DNA of 8,653 nt from UBA2428 sp002343545 (GTDB lineage: Bacteria > Bdellovibrionota > UBA2428). How positions within the stretch are numbered: the first letter of the stretch is position 1; each line of letters begins with the position of its first letter. Under the pieces are notes generated by a model. It searched no databases. It was not told the origin of the DNA and saw only the letters and a list, made by a program, of their open reading frames with translations. The translations under genes and the position numbers were made by a program. Shown in pieces: positions 5,630-8,653 of this stretch. The stretch covers positions 1-8,653 of the forward strand of contig CALFZE010000085.1 of the NCBI GenBank assembly GCA_937952285.1, in the 5' to 3' direction.

Positions 5630-6994
5630 TCACCGCAAACGGGATTTCGCTTCGTGCAGAGCCACCGAGGAACTTTGGATGAGATCAGGAGGGCTTCCAT
5701 CACCTTTACGTAGTCGTAAGGCGTTTTCAAAGCAGATCGCGGCTTCTTCGTAGTTCTCGGCGTCGAAACAGTGCTTACCGAGGTGCTGCCAGGCGAACGA
5801 AAGGTAGCCGGCGAGTCGGGGATTCGACTGGCATTCCGTAAGAATCGTTTGAAAGAGGGGTCCACTCACGTCGAACTTCTTTTTCCATTGGTAGACATGA
5901 GCCAGGCGAATTTGGTTCGTGATTCGGAAGGAAGCTTCAAGTTGATGCCGATCGACGAGCTCGAGGGCGCGACGAAGGCAGTCCTCGGCTTCGTCGAGGC
6001 GTCCGAGGCATCTTAAGTAAGAACCCGCTTGGCCCAGCGCGCGGACCTGAACTTTTGGATCGTCCGTGGCGTTGGCGAAGGCGATTTGGGCCTCGACGTA
6101 GCTTTCGGCGTATTCGACCGAGTCGAGAACGTCGCGCAAGTTCTGATCAAAAGAGTAGGACGGCTCGATCCGAGGGGGGAGATACATCCAGCGCTCGGAC
6201 TTTTCGGGCACGGGCCGAAACCCGAGTTTTTCGTAGCACCTTCTGGCGGCGAGTCGCTTTGCTTCGACCTTGAGGTAGCAGCTCGTGGCGCCATGCGTGC
6301 GGACTTCGCTAAGGACGGAGCCAAGGAAACGGGTGCCCAATCCTTGGCCGCGAAGCTCGGGATCGACGACGACCTCGACGAGTTCCCATCGACCCGAAGA
6401 ATCTTGGGGGCGATTGAAGAGGGCCGCCGCCACAACGGCTCGGCTTTGGGGGTCCCGGGCGACTCGCCAGTAAGCGGCCGCAAAACTCTTCGCGAGTTGC
6501 TCTTCGACGTAAGGATGTAACTCGCTCATGAGTCGACAAACTCGGGAGACGTCGGCCGCGGCGGGAAGCTCGGTTTCGAATCCGTCGCCCGTCCAAGCGT
6601 CAAAGGATTCCAGTTGGTAACGCAAGAAGATCTTTTCGCGAACGAAGCCTTTGCGCCGCAAGAAAGCGGCTCGGCCGTCGTTGTCGCCGTTCACGTCGAA
6701 ACGAAAAGTCTGCGCGGGCAGGGCTTCCATCTGTCGGTAGAAAGACTCGAAGAGAGGGCCTCCGTCGATGGCCGAGACGGGATAGGCTTCGATGAGCCTT
6801 AGCTCGGAGGAAATGGAGAAACAGCGGATGAACGCGTCGGCTCTCCCCTGGGGATCCACCGAAAAAACGCCCAGGCCGCCGCCGCTTTCGAGGCACGCGA
6901 CTTCGTCCTCGAGGCCGACGTCAAAGCCGATCGACGCGCTGAGGAGCGGCAGAACGGTCTCGAGATTGCTTTTATCCAGGCTTCGGATTCTCAC
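5630..6994 (-). CDS. GNAT acetyltransferase (tandem) with C-terminal TPR domain
   Basis: The 454-residue protein has three parts. Residues 145-270 form an intact GNAT domain: VEVVVDPELRGQGLGTRFLG (206-225) holds the R-G-x-G-x-G acetyl-CoA loop, and RRCYEKLGFRPV (251-262) is the family's C-terminal element. Residues 1-130 look like a second, degenerate GNAT domain: GRAAFLRRKGFVREKIFLRY (107-126) mirrors that element, but no acetyl-CoA loop is seen. Residues 318-430 hold about three TPR-like helix pairs, such as SYLRCLGRLDEAEDCLRRAL and QHLGKHCFDAENYEEAAICF, suited to protein binding. The substrate is unknown. It starts with GTG at 6994, with AAGGGG 7 bases upstream, and lies 16 bases after the GntP permease stop, so the two are likely co-transcribed. 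Domain calls are good; the function is open. Confidence 0.82.
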   Translation of the reverse strand: MRIRSLDKSNLETVLPLLSASIGFDVGLEDEVACLESGGGLGVFSVDPQGRADAFIRCFSISSELRLIEAYPVSAIDGGPLFESFYRQMEALPAQTFRFDVNGDNDGRAAFLRRKGFVREKIFLRYQLESFDAWTGDGFETELPAAADVSRVCRLMSELHPYVEEQLAKSFAAAYWRVARDPQSRAVVAAALFNRPQDSSGRWELVEVVVDPELRGQGLGTRFLGSVLSEVRTHGATSCYLKVEAKRLAARRCYEKLGFRPVPEKSERWMYLPPRIEPSYSFDQNLRDVLDSVEYAESYVEAQIAFANATDDPKVQVRALGQAGSYLRCLGRLDEAEDCLRRALELVDRHQLEASFRITNQIRLAHVYQWKKKFDVSGPLFQTILTECQSNPRLAGYLSFAWQHLGKHCFDAENYEEAAICFENALRLRKGDGSPPDLIQSSSVALHEAKSRLR

Positions 6995-7010
6995 GTCGAC
7001 GCCCCTTCTA

Positions 7011-8384
7011 TCAGAGAACCATCAAACAGATCGCCAAAACGCCCAACGGAACGATCACGGTCGTCACGAAGATGTCTTTGTAGGATTCGCGGTGGCTGAG
7101 GCCGCACACGGTCAGAAGGGTGATGACGGCACCGTTGTGCGGGAGTGAATCGAGGCCGCTGCAGGCGATCACAGCGATCCGGTGCAGGGTCTCGAGGCTA
7201 ATGCCCGATGCGATCGCGAGGGTCTTGTAGGTTTCGCCCAAAGAACTAAGGGCGATGCTGAGGCCACCGGCGGCTGAACCCGTGATGCCGGCGAGCAAGT
7301 TGATGGCCAGGGAGGCCGAAACCAAGGGGCTTCCGGCGGAAAAGCTCAGGAGCGAATTCTTGATGAGCGCGAATCCGGAGAGGCTCGCGATCGTCGCGCC
7401 GTAGCCGACTTCGGAGGCCGTGTTGAGCGAAGGCAGCAGGCTCCCCAAGGCCCCCTCGCTCAGCGTCCGGGAGAGATCGCGGAAGTAACGTCGCAAGAAG
7501 AGCGCGCTCGCTACCGCGGCCGTGAGGAGCGCCAGGATGACGGACCACATTCCGATGACCTGTTGGGGAGTTTTGCGACCGTAGATCTCCTGCGAAAGGT
7601 AAGCCAGGTCCCAGCGGGGCATCCAGACCTCGGAGAAGAGGTAAACCAAAACGAGCACGAGCAAGATCGGCAGAAGCGCCAGGAAGAACGGGGGCTCCCG
7701 CAGGGGCGGCGGGGCGCTTTCTTTGCCTTCTTCGAAGCGATGCTTGCCGTAGCCCTCGCCCTTCCGGGCGGCGTCGCGGGCTCGCCGGTCGAGCCAGAGC
7801 CAGCAAAGGAGCATCATGGCCGATCCCGAGAGTATTCCCAACAAAGGAGCCGCGTAAAGCGTCGTGCCGAAGTACGACATCGGCATCGAGTTGTGGATCT
7901 GCATGCTGCCGGGAAAAGTCACCATGGGGGCGCCGATGGCGCCCGTCGCGATCGCCCCGGGGAGAAGGCGCTTCGGAATATCGGCTTCACGAAAAAGGGC
8001 GCGACCGAGCGGATACATCGTGAAGACGACGACCCAAGCCGATACCCCGCCGTAGGTGAGAAGGCTGCAGGTGAGGATGACGGCCCAGAGGGCGTGCTTC
8101 TTGCCCATCGCGCGCACGAGCCCCCGCGAAACGCTCGAGGCCGCGCCCGAGTCCGTCATGAGCGACCCGAAAAGCGATCCCAGGAGGAAAATCGGATAAT
8201 AAGTCACGAGGAAGTTTCCGAGCCCCTTCATGAAGACTTCGGTGTAGGTCGGCAGCAGCGGAACGGAGCCTTCGAAGAAGGTGGCCGTGACGGCCAAAAC
8301 CGGGGCGAGCAGAATAACGCTGAGGCCCCGATAAGCTCCCCACATGAGGAGAGCGAGCGAAAGCAAGATACCGAAGATCGACAT
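7011..8384 (-). CDS. GntP-family permease
   Basis: The 457-residue polytopic inner-membrane protein has roughly 11-12 hydrophobic segments and the length usual for GntP proteins (about 440-450). Characteristic family stretches are FPGSMQIHNSMPMSYFGTT (residues 157-175) and, near the end, SGLDSLPHNGAVITLLTVCG (409-428) followed by SYKDIF. The family imports gluconate, related sugar acids or hydroxy acids such as 3-hydroxybutyrate, usually by proton symport; the cargo here cannot be told. A hydrophilic, charged loop (about 201-230) separates the two halves. The frame is open to a TTG at 8402, but the ATG at 8384 starts directly at the first membrane segment (MSIFGILLSLALLMW) and is preferred; neither has a strong ribosome site (GGGG about 13 bases upstream). 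No sugar-acid kinase or dehydrogenase lies nearby. Confidence 0.88.
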   Translation of the reverse strand: MSIFGILLSLALLMWGAYRGLSVILLAPVLAVTATFFEGSVPLLPTYTEVFMKGLGNFLVTYYPIFLLGSLFGSLMTDSGAASSVSRGLVRAMGKKHALWAVILTCSLLTYGGVSAWVVVFTMYPLGRALFREADIPKRLLPGAIATGAIGAPMVTFPGSMQIHNSMPMSYFGTTLYAAPLLGILSGSAMMLLCWLWLDRRARDAARKGEGYGKHRFEEGKESAPPPLREPPFFLALLPILLVLVLVYLFSEVWMPRWDLAYLSQEIYGRKTPQQVIGMWSVILALLTAAVASALFLRRYFRDLSRTLSEGALGSLLPSLNTASEVGYGATIASLSGFALIKNSLLSFSAGSPLVSASLAINLLAGITGSAAGGLSIALSSLGETYKTLAIASGISLETLHRIAVIACSGLDSLPHNGAVITLLTVCGLSHRESYKDIFVTTVIVPLGVLAICLMVL

Positions 8385-8480
8385 GGCGGCATCATACCCC
8401 AAGCGCGGCGCCGTTAAGATTTAGACACGCGACAAGTTCCGGTCCGTTCGAGCGCGACTTTCCGCTAAGACCAATCGGGT

Positions 8481-8653
8481 ATGCAAGAGAAGCTGCCGAA
8501 CGTTCAACGTCGAAACATTTGGGCCTTTGTCGCGGTCATCGTGGCGATCGCGTTTTTCCTGCTATGGTCTTTGCCCGGCGGGAATACGCCCGCCGTTCTG
8601 GAGTCGAAGCAGCTGCCGCCCGGGTGGATGCCGTTGGTCGGCCCCTGTTGGTT
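8481..8653 (+). CDS. Putative single-pass membrane protein, 5' part only
   Basis: An ATG at 8481 opens a frame that runs unbroken to the window end, giving 57 residues. After a short basic start (MQEKLPNVQRRN) comes one hydrophobic segment (about residues 13-29, IWAFVAVIVAIAFFLLW) and then a Pro/Gly-rich stretch, consistent with an N-terminal membrane anchor or uncleaved signal with the rest outside the cytoplasm. No family is recognised and the 3' end is missing. No clear Shine-Dalgarno precedes it. It is transcribed divergently from the GntP gene; the 96 bases between the two starts must hold promoters for both, but I could not identify convincing -35/-10 pairs there. An alternative is a chance ORF, though position, basic-then-hydrophobic layout and G/C-ending codons favour a real gene. 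Confidence 0.55.
   Translation, partial: MQEKLPNVQRRNIWAFVAVIVAIAFFLLWSLPGGNTPAVLESKQLPPGWMPLVGPCW

Noticed and set aside
7563..8417. Long plus-strand open frame (284 codons) opposite the GntP gene
   Set aside because: It is antisense to a clearly recognised permease, the translation is Arg/Glu/His-rich without any domain, and such frames are expected opposite G/C-rich genes.

Overview
The window is a G+C-rich bacterial chromosome segment that is almost fully coding, with strong G/C preference at third codon positions. No tRNA, rRNA, CRISPR array, insertion sequence or phage gene was recognised. The best taxonomic clue is the truncated gene at the left edge. It is a TIGR02147-type DNA-binding protein, a family I associate with Bdellovibrio-like bacteria, Fibrobacter and a few related deep lineages. 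A Bdellovibrionota-like source is therefore plausible, but this is inference.

Layout: (1) bases 2-484 (+), the C-terminal part of the TIGR02147 protein. (2) Bases 500-5569 (-), a tightly packed gene run convergent with it. Read 5' to 3' on the minus strand it holds a Crp/Fnr-type regulator, a two-domain rhodanese, a TSUP (TauE/SafE) membrane protein, a persulfide dioxygenase of the metallo-beta-lactamase fold, a split YeeE/YedE transporter (YeeE half plus DUF6691 half), a DUF2892 membrane protein, a 50-residue small ORF, a cupin and a VOC/glyoxalase-fold protein. (3) Bases 5630-8384 (-), a GntP-family permease followed by an unusual GNAT-GNAT-TPR protein. (4) Bases 8481-8653 (+), the start of a divergent single-pass membrane protein cut off by the window end.

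The central block is a recognisable sulfide/persulfide handling operon. The dioxygenase oxidises glutathione persulfide to sulfite. The rhodanese moves sulfane sulfur, for example between persulfide, sulfite and thiosulfate. TSUP and YeeE/DUF6691 move sulfur species across the inner membrane. Four pairs of genes share start/stop codons (ATGA or TGATG), so translational coupling is likely. No sulfide:quinone reductase is present in the window.

Not ordinary here: a regulator with no cysteine at all; a rhodanese whose first domain looks like a decayed copy of the second; a likely overlooked 50-residue gene placed just after an A9 slippage-prone tract; and a cupin-VOC pair attached to the end of the sulfur cassette. 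I see no wholly new system, but these points are testable.
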